This document shows, in pieces, positions 1 through 15,600 of a stretch of 64,000 nucleotides of DNA. The stretch is taken from the NCBI GenBank assembly GCA_013399875.1, contig VXAZ01000587.1:666617-730616 (forward strand). Direction: 5' to 3'. This DNA is from Gymnorhina tibicen (Eukaryota; Chordata; Aves; Passeriformes; Artamidae). The notes under the pieces are model-generated. The model made no database searches and was not told the origin of the DNA. It saw only the letters and a program-made list of their open reading frames with translations. How positions within the stretch are numbered: the first letter of the stretch is position 1; each line of letters opens with the position of its first letter. The translations under genes and the position numbers were made by a program.

Positions 1-591
1 ATAACTTGGCAGGTCCTGTTTATCATAGCTAGTTCACCTTCTGTCACCACGTTTAAGACTGCTAAATGCCTTCTACATCAAAATCCAGCCACAGAATTGT
101 CTGGAATTAGCAAAACTGGTGAAAAAAAAAGTCTCCATTGTCTTTGTAACTGAACCTGGCAAAACTTCCTAGAACTGTTGGGTTATAAGAAGTTTCAAGA
201 AAGCATTTTTGTAATAATTATCCCATTTGCACTGAATACAAGGCATGCCGACCATTCAGATTTTATTATATGGGAAACATTCTAAGTTCAGCATGAATTA
301 GCCAAATAGTGGAACCTAGTGCTCTTCTAGAGTACATCTTTTCCCACATCTTTTCCTTCTCCCTTGCTATTTCTGATTTTCCTCATCTTATTCATTCAAA
401 CTTGTCATACTCGATTGTACCCAAGTTTATAAATTTAATTCCTGATTCATTTGTATACTAATGGTGCTTATACTGCTTACTAATGTATTCTAGTTTCTTG
501 TCTTGTCTGTCTGCGAGATACCAATGAAGGTATTTTTTGCTTGCATAAATTAATATTACATTGTTAGTTTAGATTACAGAGATCCACATAC
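1..591 (-). other. GALK2 intron 6 (partial)
   Basis: AT-rich intron from the exon 6 donor to the window edge. No repeat or further exon was recognised. Confidence 0.9.
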
Positions 592-690
592 AGTTCCTTC
601 TTCTGCCAGAAAAGAGATTGACTGGTCCATTCCTCCACCTTCTGTGCCAATATAACGTTCACTCTTTGTGCAAATTTCTGCGAGTTCCAC
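592..690 (-). CDS. GALK2: GALK2 exon 6
   Basis: Encodes residues 169-201 in 33 whole codons: [27 protein letters not shown] and LAEEGT. It contains the catalytic Asp190 (MDQ). The acceptor is TTTTTTCAG and the donor is GTATGT. The next exon would start at the residue after Thr201 and is outside the window. Confidence 0.97.
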
Positions 691-3600
691 CTGAAAAAAT
701 ATTAACATGTGAACCTTCAGCCACGGTTAAGGACGATACATTTATTCTGTTTACACATTAATTAGTGGGGAAAAAAAAGAAATAATGACAGAGTTCTGAA
801 ACCATTATCTCTTACACATGAAATAGTGTAAGCTGGTATCAACCAGGATGCCACGTGGCCCCTTCTCCCTTTTGTTCTGAAGTGAAAAAGAACCAACTAC
901 TCAGCCTCCAGAGGACCCACCATAGCTAAATGCTTTTCAGAGAATTCTTGTTTAGACACTTAACTCTTGTTGTGTCCTCCCACCTTCCTTGTGCACTTCA
1001 AACCCTTCCATCCCAATAGCCAATATTTTGTTGATTTAATTAGTTGAATCCATCTACATGTGAATCTCAGTAGATTAGTGAAAAATGGCAAGTTATTACT
1101 CCATATTTTAATGTACTGACTCCATAATCAGAAATTACTCCAAAACTGTTTCTCACTGTAGATATTCAAGTCAGTGATGCTTGTTATTTCTCCTTGATAT
1201 ACTGTACTCTGTTTATCTGAACTAATTCATTACTATATGTGATCTGCATTCCTTTGTGACATTTTAGGCATATCTTTGTGCATTCTAATACCTGCAGGTC
1301 AGAGGATACTATGGGAGGGTGGAATATCACTGTCATAACTGTCAAAATTAATAACTAACAGTAAAGCTTTCAGCTATCAGGCCAAGTCAAAACAAAACAC
1401 AAGAGAAGCCTTGGAAAATGGTCAAAGAACACAGACTAGTCAAAAAGAAGTGGGTCAGAAGGAAAGTATTTGTGTCCACCTATTATGACCCCTACCAGTT
1501 CATTTTTCTAAGCACAAGGTAACCACAGGGATGATGGGAAAAGAGCTTTAGAAAAGCCAAAAGGCTGTTTTCCAGTCTGGTGGCGAAGTCAGATTCAGAT
1601 TCCACACTAAGGATGTAGCATTACGGGACTGAAACAAGCTAACCAACAAGACAGGGACATTAGCCAGCACACAGCTGTAAAAGGCAGCAGATAGAGGCAG
1701 TAAATCACAGTGCTGAGAGAGGTATGTGCAGGGTGCCTGCCTGCTTGCTTGCTCGAGTTCTGTAATGGCCCCACTGACACAGCTGTAAAATTGGTGCTTA
1801 GATGAACGTAATCAGGCTGAACTGTTTGCAAATGCACAACCAACCAATTTACCCAGCTCACAACGCAGTTATGGCCAATAAGCCTTAGGCTGATAAGCAG
1901 AAGTTATCAAAGGAACATTAACAAGGTTACTCTAAAACTATGCAGAGTGGATCTCTTTGAATCAAACATGGTAAATGACCTCTTGCTAGAAAAAGACTGC
2001 TAATGAGAGAACATCAAAAGTACAATCAGCAAAAATACCCTCCTTCTCAGCACTGCCTTTCCTTTGTGTGTTTTAAAGATGAGCTGAAATAATTTTTCTT
2101 TTATTTTTCTTGAGAAAGTATAGAAACTTCATGCATTTTGGTGCTCTTTCTTTTTAACAAAAACCATCTCCCAGGTTCATCAAAATTCATTTTTCCTCCC
2201 TTTCCCATGTCCACTCAAGTCCCATTTCCAGTCTGAACCTCAGATCTCCTCATCCCATCAATGAAAGTTTTAACATCTAGTTACCGTATCTCCCTGCTCC
2301 ACTATGAGCCAAAAATAATTCTGAATGAAATGCTAATGAATGTGATGATGCTTTTTTCCCATTTAATGCTAAAGTACTCAGCAACAGCTCCACAGGAAAT
2401 AACAAACCTCCACACACAGCAGTCTCTAGATGCTCCCTCCTCTCTACGTATGAAGGTGTGCCTATTTACAAACAGCTGTTGCTGGGACATGGGAATGCCT
2501 GCGTGTTTCAGCCAGTTCTGCTGAACCTGCTGTTTGTCCCTCTGAGAACACAGCAATACCACATCCCTAATTTTTGTTGCCACTGGCAGGAGCTTTCAGA
2601 CTGGAGCTTATGAGTATTACTCACTGGACGAGAAGACCACGCCGGCAGACGGGTCATGCGCACTCAAGTAGGAGCTGTGGCTGTGCAAACCTGGCCGAAG
2701 CACAGCTCCTGAGGTACTCAAAACATACATTCCATTCTTGGGCACAGCTGCCTGAGGTATTACTTCATCTGCAACTGCCAGATAAAGCTTGGCAAAGTCA
2801 GAAATTAGGCATTTCACTCTTTACTTAGTCTGGCTGCATCTCTATCTCCACATACACATCAGCTACCACTCGATTGCTTAAATTGTTTAGACTTTATGAG
2901 CCTGAGCTTATTAAATAAATATCAGGAGAAGTCTTGCAGAGGAGGAATGTTAACAATTAGGACAGTGCCACTCCCCTGTCCCTTTACAAGGTCTGGTGAA
3001 CTGTGCCTGGTTGAGCGCCGGGCCTCGCTCGGTCCCGGCTCTCCAGCTGCCCAGCTGCGTTTGCCGGGCGAGCAGCGCTGCTCCAGCTTGAGCAACTTCT
3101 GTTTTGAAACTTAGCAAGGATTGGCAGGACCACCGAGTAGTAACTGGCAAGGGTTGCAAAGAACCCTCTCCACAAGACAGCCCAAGGCATCCCTGAAATA
3201 TTATTTGGTTTCTAATTTAAACAGGCCCTTGCTGACACAGGCTGGCCTTCTAATACTAGGATGAGAAGCATGTGAATGGAGAGGAAATTGTCATCTGTAT
3301 AGAGAGCAGTTTCTACTTACTATTGAGACAAATGGGCAAATGTTTGCCTTTTTGCTAAAACGAGTGAAAGGGCAAAGTTTCATTGGAAACTAATGTGAAG
3401 ACTAAACTGGAGAGCCTTGTGCACATATTTGATACTTGGAAAAGGATGCTCATATGACTGAAACAGTGAACTGAATTTCAGGAGGTCTGGGCTCAATTTC
3501 TAGCTCCACATTAAGTTTCTTGTGAGTCAGGGAAAGTCTCTTTAATTCATCATGGCTTCATTTCCTCAGTAAAATGAAGAGTATCTTCCCCCTCTTTCTA

Positions 3601-6600
3601 ATTAGTAATTGCTACTTGGGATTCTTACATGATAATGCTATAAATATGTGTGACTTCATTACTAGAAAGTGAAAAAACCCACATTTTACTACACAAGTTC
3701 TTAGAGCTTAGGCTTCCACAGAAAAGATCTCTAAGGAAAAAAGTCTGTGAGAACCACGTAATAAAAGGAAATAACTTTTGCCTGTCTCAGAGTAATGCCT
3801 TGTTTCCATTCAACATGCAACACTCAGAAGCTCTTTAGGGCAGGGACTGTTGGAATCATCTGCTATTTGTATCTTTTCAGTGTATGCCTGACCTGTAAAA
3901 ATACAGAGCTCCTCGGATCCCAGATTTCACTGCACAATTTGGCAACATCTCAGATGTCTGTCTGAACAATACCTGGGCACAGAACGCCTTCCTTCTGGAT
4001 GCACTGCAGTTCCTGCAGAGAAGCAACTCAGAGCATTCTCACAGCCACATTTAGGGGGACTGCACCCCAGACTACACCACAGCATCACCTGTCAGGCTGG
4101 AAGGTCAGAGGGGGCCTGGCACTCCTTGGTAGACTTCAAGATACAATTGTTATGTATATAAAATAAACAATGTTAGCCCTGTTGAGTTCTGCAGAAGTCC
4201 TGGAGCAGACTTGCTCACTGAACTAGGCGAAGGCAGATATTTGTTCCTCAGGAAGCACCATGTGAAATACAGAGAAAGAATAAACCCCATCTGCACATAG
4301 ACTCCACTTGCATCCCACACACTCTGATTCATGAGAGATCACTTTGAGCCAGCCACAAAATGTAGCTAGTTCTATGCACCCAAAGCTCATTAGCATGCTT
4401 TTCCATCCCTAAAGGAGTATTTCAAAAACACCAGTAAATCACAATTTAAATCTTCATAGAATTTTACATAGTTCACTTTAAAAGCATTCCTATTAGGCTG
4501 CTGTTATCTTCAGTTTAGAGACAGCACAGATAATTACATGATTTGTTCAAAGTCATGTGAATCAGTCACAAAGCTGAAATGAGAATTCAAAAACCTCCCT
4601 ATTTCCAGTACTGTGGCTTATTCTGTAAAGAGTATGGTCTCGGGGAAACGGATTTAAAATCTTATTCATATGATGGTAGTGAAAAATGGAACAGAAAGAT
4701 ACTAAAATCATAGTTAAAATGTGTCTGAATAGTAATATTATGACTCTACAAAAAAATTATGTAGACAAATTAAAAATTTCCTTAGCTCACCTATTCATAT
4801 GTTACTGCCCTCTGAATTTCTGTATTACTGTTTCAGGAAGTTGTTCCAACAGGACTAACTAGACCAGAAGCTCAAATATCAGGAGATGTTTTCTTTGATC
4901 TCATCCCCCTGCAAAAAAACCCCAAAGAACCCAACAACCTAACCAAGAAGGGAAGTGCCTATAATCACAGAATCACAGAACATCCTGATGTGGACAGGAC
5001 CCCCAAGGATCTTCGAGTCCCTCTCCTGGCCCTGCCCAGGACAAACCCAAGAGTCACACCATGCACCTGAGCACGTGCCCATGAGTAAGGGATTGTCAGC
5101 TAGATAAAATTCATTAAAAGACTTGAGTCAGGATAAAAATACAGAATATATGAAGATAAAAGCAGTCTCTGTGGATCAAACCAGTGCCACTTCTAGTCCT
5201 GCATCTTGTAACTGAAAGTGGGCTCTTAGTATGGACCAGAGGCCAAGTAAAGATCATATTTCCCCAGGACTTTATATTTTTATACAGAGTTCCCTAGGCT
5301 GAATGTCTGCACCCTTAGTTACCAACAACAGATTTCTTACATGGATTTGTCCAGACTCCCTTTTAACTCATGCATAATTTTAACATGTAGATCATCCAGG
5401 AGCAAGGACTGCTACACCTTGTAAAGTGAAGAACTGTCTCCTTTTGTTGATTATTAATGTGTCCCTGACCAGCTTCATTTCATACCTGCTGGCTCTAAAC
5501 ACTTGAGGGGCAACAAACAATTGATTCCCATCCACTCCATCAATTACATTCATCATTTGATGGATCTCTGTCACTTCCTCCTTTAAGTGATTTTTTCCAA
5601 AGTCCTAACATACTTTTATGGTCGTCATTCTGCACCTTTAGTTGGTCCATGTGGCTTTTTCCTGAATCTTTTTCAGTTTAACTACCTTGGTTGGTAAGAA
5701 AGAAGAAAGGCAGACTTACAGCTTTTTTTAGACACCTTAGAGAAAATGTCACTGTATCATTTGCAATTTTAATGTGGCAAATGAGCCACATAAAATGTGT
5801 GTTAATTAGTGCTGACATAAGCACAGTGTAATGCAATCTCAAGCAGTTCAGCACTGCTATTCCACCTCTCTCCCTGAGGTTACTGTCTGGACACCAGCAT
5901 CATCAGGAGAGATTATGTGACCATGTCTGCCCCTCCTGTGCAAAGTCCCCGTGTTTAAACCTGGCAGTGACACGGCTGAAGCAAACCATTCCCTTCTGCT
6001 GACTGTGGTGAGGTCAGTAGGTGGGGGTAGCTGGGATGGAAGCTGAAAATACCTGAAGTTATTCCAGCAATACCCCGAGCTGCTTCACACACTCGCTCTG
6101 TTCAGCCTCTGGAGGCGGGGGAGGGATGAGTGTAACGTGGCAGCAGCAGTAGCTGTAGGTGAGTAAAACCTTGAAGTCTCCCTGGTGATCTGTCAAGAAA
6201 CACTAAATATTGCAGCTTTTGAATGCCAGACCAAATATCATCCACACAAACACTACTTTTATAGCTGTTGGCAAGTACACATGCCAGCTTGGCTGTGCTT
6301 CCGTGGGAGATGTTTAGAATCACTGAGTTTCATGATATATTAACATGGGTTTTTTTGTTGTTTATCCAAAAAAAAAAGATGCAACACAATAAATTACAAT
6401 ATCCATAACTGAAAGAATACAAAGCCGCATCACTAGAGTAGAACCTCAGTGCATACAAATCACTAAGAAACAATTAATCATTAAGAAATTGATGTAAATT
6501 AATTACTTAAGGAAGCTGCTCTCAGGTTTTAGACAATGTTAGCTGGAGCACTAGGAAAAATCTAAAAGTAACGATTTTCAAAATGTATGTTTTAGGCTGT

Positions 6601-9600
6601 TCCTTTTGCCAAGCTGAATTCTAAAGTCTGTCCAGAAAGTATCCTACTGCAGAAGGTAACACCAGTTTGTCTAGCAGGCAACTGGCCCCCCTGTGCAGAC
6701 CTAGGCTAGCTTTTGATCTAAGACTCTACTAACTACCCCTGCTTTTTGTTTGAAGCAATTTAAGGTTCTCCCTGATAAGGAGCAAGTCAATCTTGAGTTA
6801 CGGAGAAAGAAATTACTACCACTTAAATCCATTTTATCTTTGAGTCACAGGATTTCCTATCCAGCATGCAGAAAATCTAATCTGGGAAATCATATCGGTG
6901 GAGATATAATTCAGTCTGACAATGAAAGGTTGTGATTTTTTATTATTAGTTGCCTTATGTGTAGGTACTCTAGATGGAGAGATTTCTTGTAATAAGAACT
7001 CATCAGTAGCTCTGCATCATGTTACCTTGGTTTGGATTTTTAATGGGAAAAGTGAGTTTTCAGTAAAATGATACTTTTCACTAATATGTGCTTTTCTCTA
7101 CTTGTTTATGTTTCAATATGAAACACCTCAAATTCAGGTTTAGATTTACAACTGAGTCTTTTTGGTCTTTCAAGTCAAAGAACCAATAAATTATGAACCA
7201 CACCATACAGCTCACTTGATTCTCTGTTGCCCCATCATTTATTTTACTTTCTATCATTTTGATGTTAGTGATAATGAGCATGAAGGCCTAAATGTAGAAA
7301 GGTATTTAGGCATCCTAGGAATAATGAAAGTGAACAGATGATCACATACTTATAAAAAAAATTCCTAAAAATAGAAACCTAAAGAATTATCTGAGTGAGA
7401 ACAGATAAGGGAGTTTCACCTTTAATAGTTCTCCTGCTCACAAAGAGGCCAAGGGCCAACTGCTCTGATTTTCACTCATGCAATAATGGGTCTGGACAGT
7501 GTGTAAACTGTGACAGAATTTGTCCCCATATAACTGTCACTGTTAATATGTTCCAAACCAGTGATCAATCCCTTTCAATCTCACACAGCCCTTTAAAGAA
7601 GTAAACTTGTGTAAGAGTAAACCCCTTAAAAGAGTAAGACAATTAGTGAGTAGGAGACAGGCAAATATTTGTTAGTAAAACAGAATTAGTGTTGCTTAGT
7701 ATTTTTTTGGAACAGCTCACCCTACATTAGACAGAAACTTGATATATACAAATGCAGAATGACAGCAGCCAAAATAAAGCAATCTTCTCCATAAAATGAT
7801 AGTATTATATTACATCTGCCTCAGTGGTTTAATGTAGTTCATTTTGGCCGAAGTTAAGTGTGCTGGATTTTCTATATACAACAGTGCAGTAATAAAGGTA
7901 ACTAATCTTTAAAATAAAAAAAACCAGTTTTCTTCCTGTTTTAAATTTTATTGTTCGTGAATGGAAGCTCCATGAAGAAAATAAATTTGTTAATAGAAGT
8001 TATTTTTAGCACTGTCATTTTCAGTGCTCCAGAATTCTCTTCAGCATGCAAATTTAAGTAACTGGACTATTTAAATATCTATTCAGTCAAAAGTGCTGTG
8101 CATACATTTACTCCCTCTACGGAAATCCAGTAATGGTTCCCCAATGAACATTCCTTAACATTTCAGCAAGTTTAATCTGAAAAGTTAGACTCAGTCTGCT
8201 GCTTTCCTTTACAACAAATAATGTTGGTGATTTAGTGGCAAATGTAATGTAGATTTTCTATTAAATTCTACAGAGTTTGGTTCACAATACACAAGACTAA
8301 AAATGAAAAAGAAACATTTATAGATAAAGATGAGTGTTTTACAATAAGAAGGAAACATTCTCCATCATATAACGTATTTAGACTCTAGTTAGACTGTCAT
8401 ATTTTTTTTCCAATCTGTGCACATTTTATATATATGTATACAGGTATGAAAATAACTTCTGAAATATAAGGCACTATGTTTCATTTAGCAAGGTATAAAA
8501 TGACACCCAAATTTTTGAGGTTATTTTTACCACCAGGAATGCCTTTATTTTTAATATCTCATCTTGACTAGGAATAGGTCGCTGAAAGCTACCATCTGCT
8601 TCCAGTTTGCACATAAAATCCCAATTAGCTGAACTTCATATATGTTTTGCAAGGTAATTATGCTTACTTTTTTCCAAAATGGGAAAATATTTGTCAGATA
8701 GTATCTGGATGTCCTCATAAGCACAGCAATCTTAGCTTGACTTTGTCTGCCCCCTAACATGCTCAAATAGAAGGTTATCAATTTGGTTGATGAGAGATTA
8801 TGGCCTTTGATTACCCCTGCTCTAAAGTACTCTGTTTCCCCTTGATTGCAAACACACACAGTCAAGCTTAACAAGTTAAAGCACCCTGGTTTTTTAATTC
8901 CACTGGGAGAAAGGAACTTTAGCATTTCTCTGTATTAACAGTATTTTAAAAGACAATATCTATGTGCCATTTTTTGTGTGCACAATTTAGTTTCTCATAT
9001 AAATAACCTGAGCATGCATCTATCAAAGATTTTTGATAGATCAATAAAATAAATTATAAAAAGAAACAGTTTAAAAAGAAAATAAAATCAGCACAAGTTA
9101 TTAATTTCGAAGTCACACTATTAATATGGATCCTCACACGTTTTCTTGCCAGACAGCTAGGGATTAGGAGTGCTAAAGGGTTCAACTCAAGCACTTTCCT
9201 TATTTTATAGAGGCTTCAGAAACAAAGTAGAAAGAGTTCCAGTTGGCCTGTCTATTCTCCCACTGAAATCAGTGACATTAGCAGGTATAGTAACTGTTTA
9301 AATACTGTTTAAAAATGTTTAACACCCATACTCAAATTCATCGGAGCCGTAGTTTGAGAAAATTGAAGCCAATGGACACTGTGCCATTATAGATTAGTTT
9401 TAGGTCATTTATTTACTCTGTCTGACTTAGCTTTTTCTCAGTCTAGATAAAGCCAAATATGATTCTACTTCCTATGCTCAACATGTCACATTAAATTGGA
9501 TAAACCCTATTCACTTTTCATCTATTCTTCCCAATAAGTATGTGCACAGCTACCCAGCCTTGAGTAACAGAAAAAACGTTAAGGTGGCTGAACAGACCTT

Positions 9601-12600
9601 AGTTTCACAAGACCTAACATCTGGACAGCAATATTATCATCACATCTTTCAAGTAAATCTAGTCACTCAAAGTCCTAAGTGATTTTCTGTACTCATTAAT
9701 TCCTACCACGAAACACAAAGCTGGGACAGTTTAGAGCATTATTATGTTTCCTTTATAAAAAGTATCTTCTCCTGATGAAAAGTTACACAAAAGATTGATT
9801 TTGTAACAGTGAAATAAAAATCACTTTAAAATCAAGAACTACTAACACTGAGCACCGCTGCTGTTTGAGGGATGCCAGCACGGCCTCAGACCGGGATCCT
9901 GTCTGGAGGAGACAAATGGATTCTTTTGAAAGATCGCATTCTACAGTTTCCATCTTGTTATTTGAATGCTATTGCACTGCTGCAACTGGTTAGCACTGCA
10001 CATCTGGCTGAATTGTCTTGAACTGGTATTTCCCTAACTATTGTGTATGTGTATGATGGGTTTTTTAAAAAAAATATTGTACGCACGCTGAAACAATACC
10101 CCATTGCAGACTGCTACACACAATTAGTGAGAGCATCTTTTTTTCTGATTTTGTTTTCAGTGTCAAAAAAGTTCTATTTTTAAAGTTAGCCACCATGAAA
10201 TTCTAGCCATGCTTTTACAATGTTTTTTAATTTTGTGGGGTTGTGGGTCTTAATCTCATAGGCCTGAACTTCACACTGGAAGTGTTATCTCATAAAAGCT
10301 CTAAATTTCAACGACTTTTACTCTACAGCAACTATTTTAAACTTACATTTATCAGGAAAAAGAGCATATAACTAAAATATTCTCATAAAAATAGTTTCAC
10401 AGAAACAAAACAGATAAATGTTCCATTCAGTAAAAGGTCAATTTTTCATAACTTTGGCTACAGAAGCCCTACGATTCAGCCAAATTTGATTCCAAAGCCA
10501 AAAGTTTCCTGTCTTCCTGCTACAAACCATCCTACTAAGATTTTGCAAAGTTCATCAGACTAATGAGGGGCAAAAAGTCAATCTTTTCTCATAAAATTAC
10601 CATCATAACCAAATATCGTTACTTATAAATACTGCAATTTACAACTTGAACAACTCTAAAGCATTTGGAAAAAAAAAAGATGGATGGGAGGAGTAAAGTA
10701 ATATTTCTTGTTTAAAATAAACAAACACATAAATATCCAGAGCCTTAAAAATGCAAGGTTCCGGTTTGCTTTCTAGTAGAAAGGATCTGGAAAGCCCCTA
10801 CTTGTGCTCAGCTAAGAATTCCCCTGCCACGGGGGAGCTCCCTGCTGACGCGGAGCCAGCAGGACTGGATCCTGCACAGATCCCATCTGACACCAGCACA
10901 GGGCGCATTAGGAGCTGGCAAGAAGTGGCCAGAGCACGTTTCATACTTCTGAGGGCTCACATGCCTGGATTGCTCTAATTTATACTCAGCCTAGCCCTGC
11001 CTTATACAAGGCAGTTCTGCAAGGCTAAGCATAAATCCAGTGCAACAGAGACTCTGGATTTAGCTAGATGTAAGAGGTCTCTCATGATCTAAATCGTACA
11101 TTAGCCAAAACCGCTGAACGAGTTCTTACTGTCCTGTAAGATTTGGGGAAACTTAAAGCCTGGATAAAAGCAGAGCTGTCACCCTCTCTCCTAACCATGA
11201 CAACCAGGTGCCTTGGTCTATGCAAGCACACAAAACCTTGGATGTGTTCTTAACTGCTCCTATGTTGGCTACTGAGAATTCTCATCTGTACATTAATTGC
11301 TCATTTTTCACAAGTGCAAAATATCTGGCTGCAGACAGCAGGGTTTCCTGACAAAAATGTGCAATTGTGTCTCTTGTGTTTGTCCAACTGTATTTCAGAC
11401 ACAAGCTTAACTTTCAGCACATTTTTCAACTAGCAAGAAGAGGATTGAACAGGACACATGAGGAGAAGGGAAGACATTCAGTGGAGTCTGTGTCTTCCTT
11501 CTGTTCTTCCATAATTTTCTATGGAAATGACAGAAGGAGTTTTGCACCTTTCTTTACAACAAGTCTGGCATGATGCCGGCCGGTGCTCCCAAGCTGCGTG
11601 TAAATTCAGCTCAAGACACACACTGTATCATTTATTCTCTGAAGAACACTGTGCAGTACTGGAATAATGAAAACCTGGCTTCTGGTTTTCCAGATACAGA
11701 TTTTTAATACCTAGTAAAATCTGGGCTTTCTGACCTCTGTCAGTTTTATGGCTTGTGCAGATACCCAATTTCTGAACATGTGCACTCCAGTGATTTTGAT
11801 CAGCAGTTCCCAAGCTCAGCTCCTGAGGTGACCACCATCAGAGACGGTGCTGACCTGTGGTAGCACCATCAGTGCAGAACCAGAAGCTTCTCGCCAGGCC
11901 AGGTGCACGTTCTGTCACCTCCAACCCTTTCAACTGCAAAGTCCCATTCATCCTCAATTCCATGTTTTTGTCTACCACTGCTCTGCGTGTCTCACCTCAC
12001 AAAGCAGAGCCTCTGCTATGGTGTCCAATCCCTTACCGACCTTTTGATCACACACCAACACGAGTCAGGGTGACAGCAACTGTAGCCACATCCTCTTACA
12101 TAAAACGCTTCCCTGCCTCACCAACCCCGCTTCTTTCTGTCTGAGCCCTGCCTGACACTCCTGAAGCCAGCCTAGGGAGCTGGGCAGTGTGGGATGGTGC
12201 ACTCACTGCTGAGAGGATTCCTGCAACTGCAGCTACATAGAGAAGTAAACCTCAACAGATCAGCAAAAACCTTCTGTGTGGATCTGCTCACCTCATGGCT
12301 CAGAGAAGTGCTTGTTACAAGCGGAGTTAACAGCTGCCATCGTCACGTGCCACTTTCAGTTGGCTTTGTACCACAATTTGGGAATGTCTGTCTTAGACAA
12401 TAGGCACAAATATGTGTAACAGTCACATTTAGATCTGTTCTTTTCTCTTCCTGACACTGTTCTAATTTAAGATCCTAGTTTCACTTAACCAGGCATTTTT
12501 AATGGAGAGAACTTCATTCCCATATGGCACCTTCAAGGACCATGACTCCTCCAGAAATCTGTAGTACACAAGCCAAACAGTACTAACAGTTGAACTGCTA

Positions 12601-15600
12601 GCAGGTCACATACTTGGGGTTTGTTTTTAGACTAATGTTTGTTTAAAAGTGAGGAATACATTTTGGATTGTAAATATATTCATTCCAAAAAAACTGTGAA
12701 GAGAATAAGGAGGGTCAGATGGAAGAACTTTACCTCTACTTTGTGCTGATTATATAATTTATCAAGAAATTGTTCCACAGGCCTCCAACAGATGCTCTGC
12801 TGCTAAAGCCATGAAAAGTCATTCAGGGAGAGAGTAAAGGCCTCGGGGGTGTGGTCCACATGCTTCAGCACATATATCCTCAGTCCTGGCCTGCAGATAG
12901 CACATCTGGTCCAGGCATGGACCTGATGGTTGGCCAAAATACAGGCTTACAATAATGCTCCTTTTTTCAGCTTTAATGTAAGCCTGTTTTCTTGCCAAAT
13001 TCAAATCCTGCCAAAATTTGGCCAAAGATGTTTGCTCAATTGTGCAATATCTTAAGTTTATATCCAACAACTCTTTGCAAAAACAATTGTATCGTGTTTT
13101 TAATGTTTACAGGCATTAACAATATTTAATTTTAAGTAGAATTTTACTGCTGACACTCTCGTGTTTTACAGTAAATTACCTTAGAGAGGGTTTTTCCATT
13201 AGCTCTGAGTGTCACGAGTCCTGCACAGCACACCAAAGCACTGGAGCTAGAGAGACCAGAACTTGGAGGGATGGTTCCATCTAGCAGACAATTCATTCCA
13301 GTTGGGTTATTAAGACCAAAATGTTCCTAACAATGAAAAAATAAACAATCTCAGTTTCAAGTACAGACAGGCTCAGGCTTGCAATTATCTGATACTTAGA
13401 AAGAGAATCCTTCTGCTGAGTTGCTGGAACCAAGGACCTGCTTCTGGTATCTCCAAAATAAAGCAAAGGCAAAATTTTCATTCTATTCCTTCAGAACAAA
13501 GCCAGTGGTAGGGCTTCAGCCAAAGGTATGTCTGCAATTCCTGTACACAGACACATAACCACCCCGAGCAGAACTCAGGAAGGGCTGCACGCCCAAGAAT
13601 TTACCGAGCTTCGTGGGTGGATTTTGCAGCAACTGGCTCTGCTTTGAGCTGCCGTGGTGACAGTGAGAAATTACCAATCATTTCATACCCTACTTTTGTC
13701 CTTTTCTCAACATTTCAACCTCTTCATTTCAGGCACCACAAAGAGCTCAAGGTCCACTTTATGCTTCACTTCCAGCGCTGGCACGTGCTGTTAGGGAGCC
13801 ACATGACACTGAGGGAGAACCAGTAGCCATGCAGCTGTTTTCAAAGCCAGATACTCATGTCCTGAAGCACTCACAGGACTGACACTGGGAAAACCACAGT
13901 GGTACTTGAGGAACTCTGTGCTTTAGGGTCACAAAGACACACCTACCAGTGGGGATGGTCTCCGGCATGCTATTTTTTGAATGAAGTTTAAAATACTCTA
14001 ACATACGTGGTAGATATCATAGATAATACATTTAATCCAGAAGTCATAAATCCTAATGTACATACTCTTTTAATTATTCTTTAGTTGCTTTGTCTTTTTA
14101 TTTATAATCACTTTTATATAAATTTCTCTCTGCTGTTAGTTTGAAGCAAACATGCAGTACTTATTAAAAAATCATTGAATGTATATGGGGGGTATATGAA
14201 TAGCTAACTTCTGATGCATTTTAAACGTCAATAAACTATGTTACAGTGTCAATAATCAGAAAAAAATAGCAGTATTTTCATAAAGAAATGTCCACCTTCA
14301 AAAGATTTCTACTACTTCTGGAACAGCTTCAACCATCAATGCCAATGGTAGAGATCAGCAAACACAAAGAGCCTCCTTTAAAGTCTTCTACCATCACTTC
14401 AAATTATATTTTGAATTTCCTGTTTTACAAATAAAGGGAATTCATAGCTAGAATACTATTGCTGCCCATGCCCCTTCATGACGAACACTAGACAGGCTTG
14501 TTCATAAACAGAAAATGCTTGAGTAACCAGAAACTGATCCACAGTTTCTGGATTGTCTTGAATGTGAATCAGGTTTGCAGACTTATCACGCGATGTTTAA
14601 ATAGAAAACGTACTTCAGTTTCAAAAATGAAAATGGACTTTGCCAAGTTCTGCAACAGTTCTGTCCCAAAAGGATAGCATGTTCAACTTAATATAAACAG
14701 ATTATCCCGCTGGACCCTCGGAGTACTTGTATTTCAGAGTTTCTAAAGTCTGTAACATTTATGCTTGTTTTCTGCCAGTACCAGAGTCTGCAAACCTGCT
14801 TTGCAAATTAACCTTCAAGTATGAAAGCTTGTGCTTAGGAAACAATCTCAGTAGCAGACTGCAAAATAAATAAAGTCAATTGGTCATGCTAGCCTTAATA
14901 TAAGAAAGAATATATTGTAAAGAAACCTAATCCATATCTCTACAGCCAACACAATTTAAATGCCTGTGTTACTGAGCAATACAAAATTGAAAATGCTCAT
15001 GTTACTGCACACATAAGTAATTTATCAAGCTCTATATGCAGGAGCAGGAGGCTGTTTAGGACCTGTGAATTGTAATGAAGTGATTTGTGGCACTGATTAT
15101 TCTGAATATTGTGTTTTGAAGACTCCAGTGGCAGGTCTGAGGTAGGCTTTTTGGCTGTCTGCAGTCTTTATCTGTTGGATCATCCTATGGGGTGACCTAG
15201 ATGGCCTATCCTGAGGCAAACTTCATGTGCCTTAAAAAGCCCATTTACCCATAATTTGGGCTGGCTGTGGTGACCTGTTCCTGACCTGCCATCACTATTT
15301 ATCCCATCTGCCCTTCCAGAAATATCACTGGATTGACATGGAGCAGAGAAGTCACCTTCTTTTTTTTTTTTCCTCCCAAAGGACCATGAATTCTGTGAAT
15401 TCTGTGAATTCTGTGACTCAGCTGCAGACAGCAGGTGAGATTTCCAGGAGCCTCGATGGTGAGCTGAGGCTGCCTCCCAGGGCAGCACTAAAGACCAGCA
15501 CTTGCTTTCACAACAGTTGGGTCTTCAGGTGAGTCTGGGGCCAGGGGAGCTCCCAAGGGAGACAAAGCTCGCGCGGGCAGCCAGGAAAACGTCGGTGTGT

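Noticed and set aside
6102..6323. Minus-strand ORF with [12 protein letters not shown], vaguely like a GALK2 segment
   Set aside because: It lies between exons 5 and 6, which join perfectly, and the similarity is limited to a few residues.
8551..8925. 124-codon minus-strand ORF in GALK2 intron 5
   Set aside because: It has AT-rich composition and no recognisable domain, and it is not part of the GALK2 reading frame.
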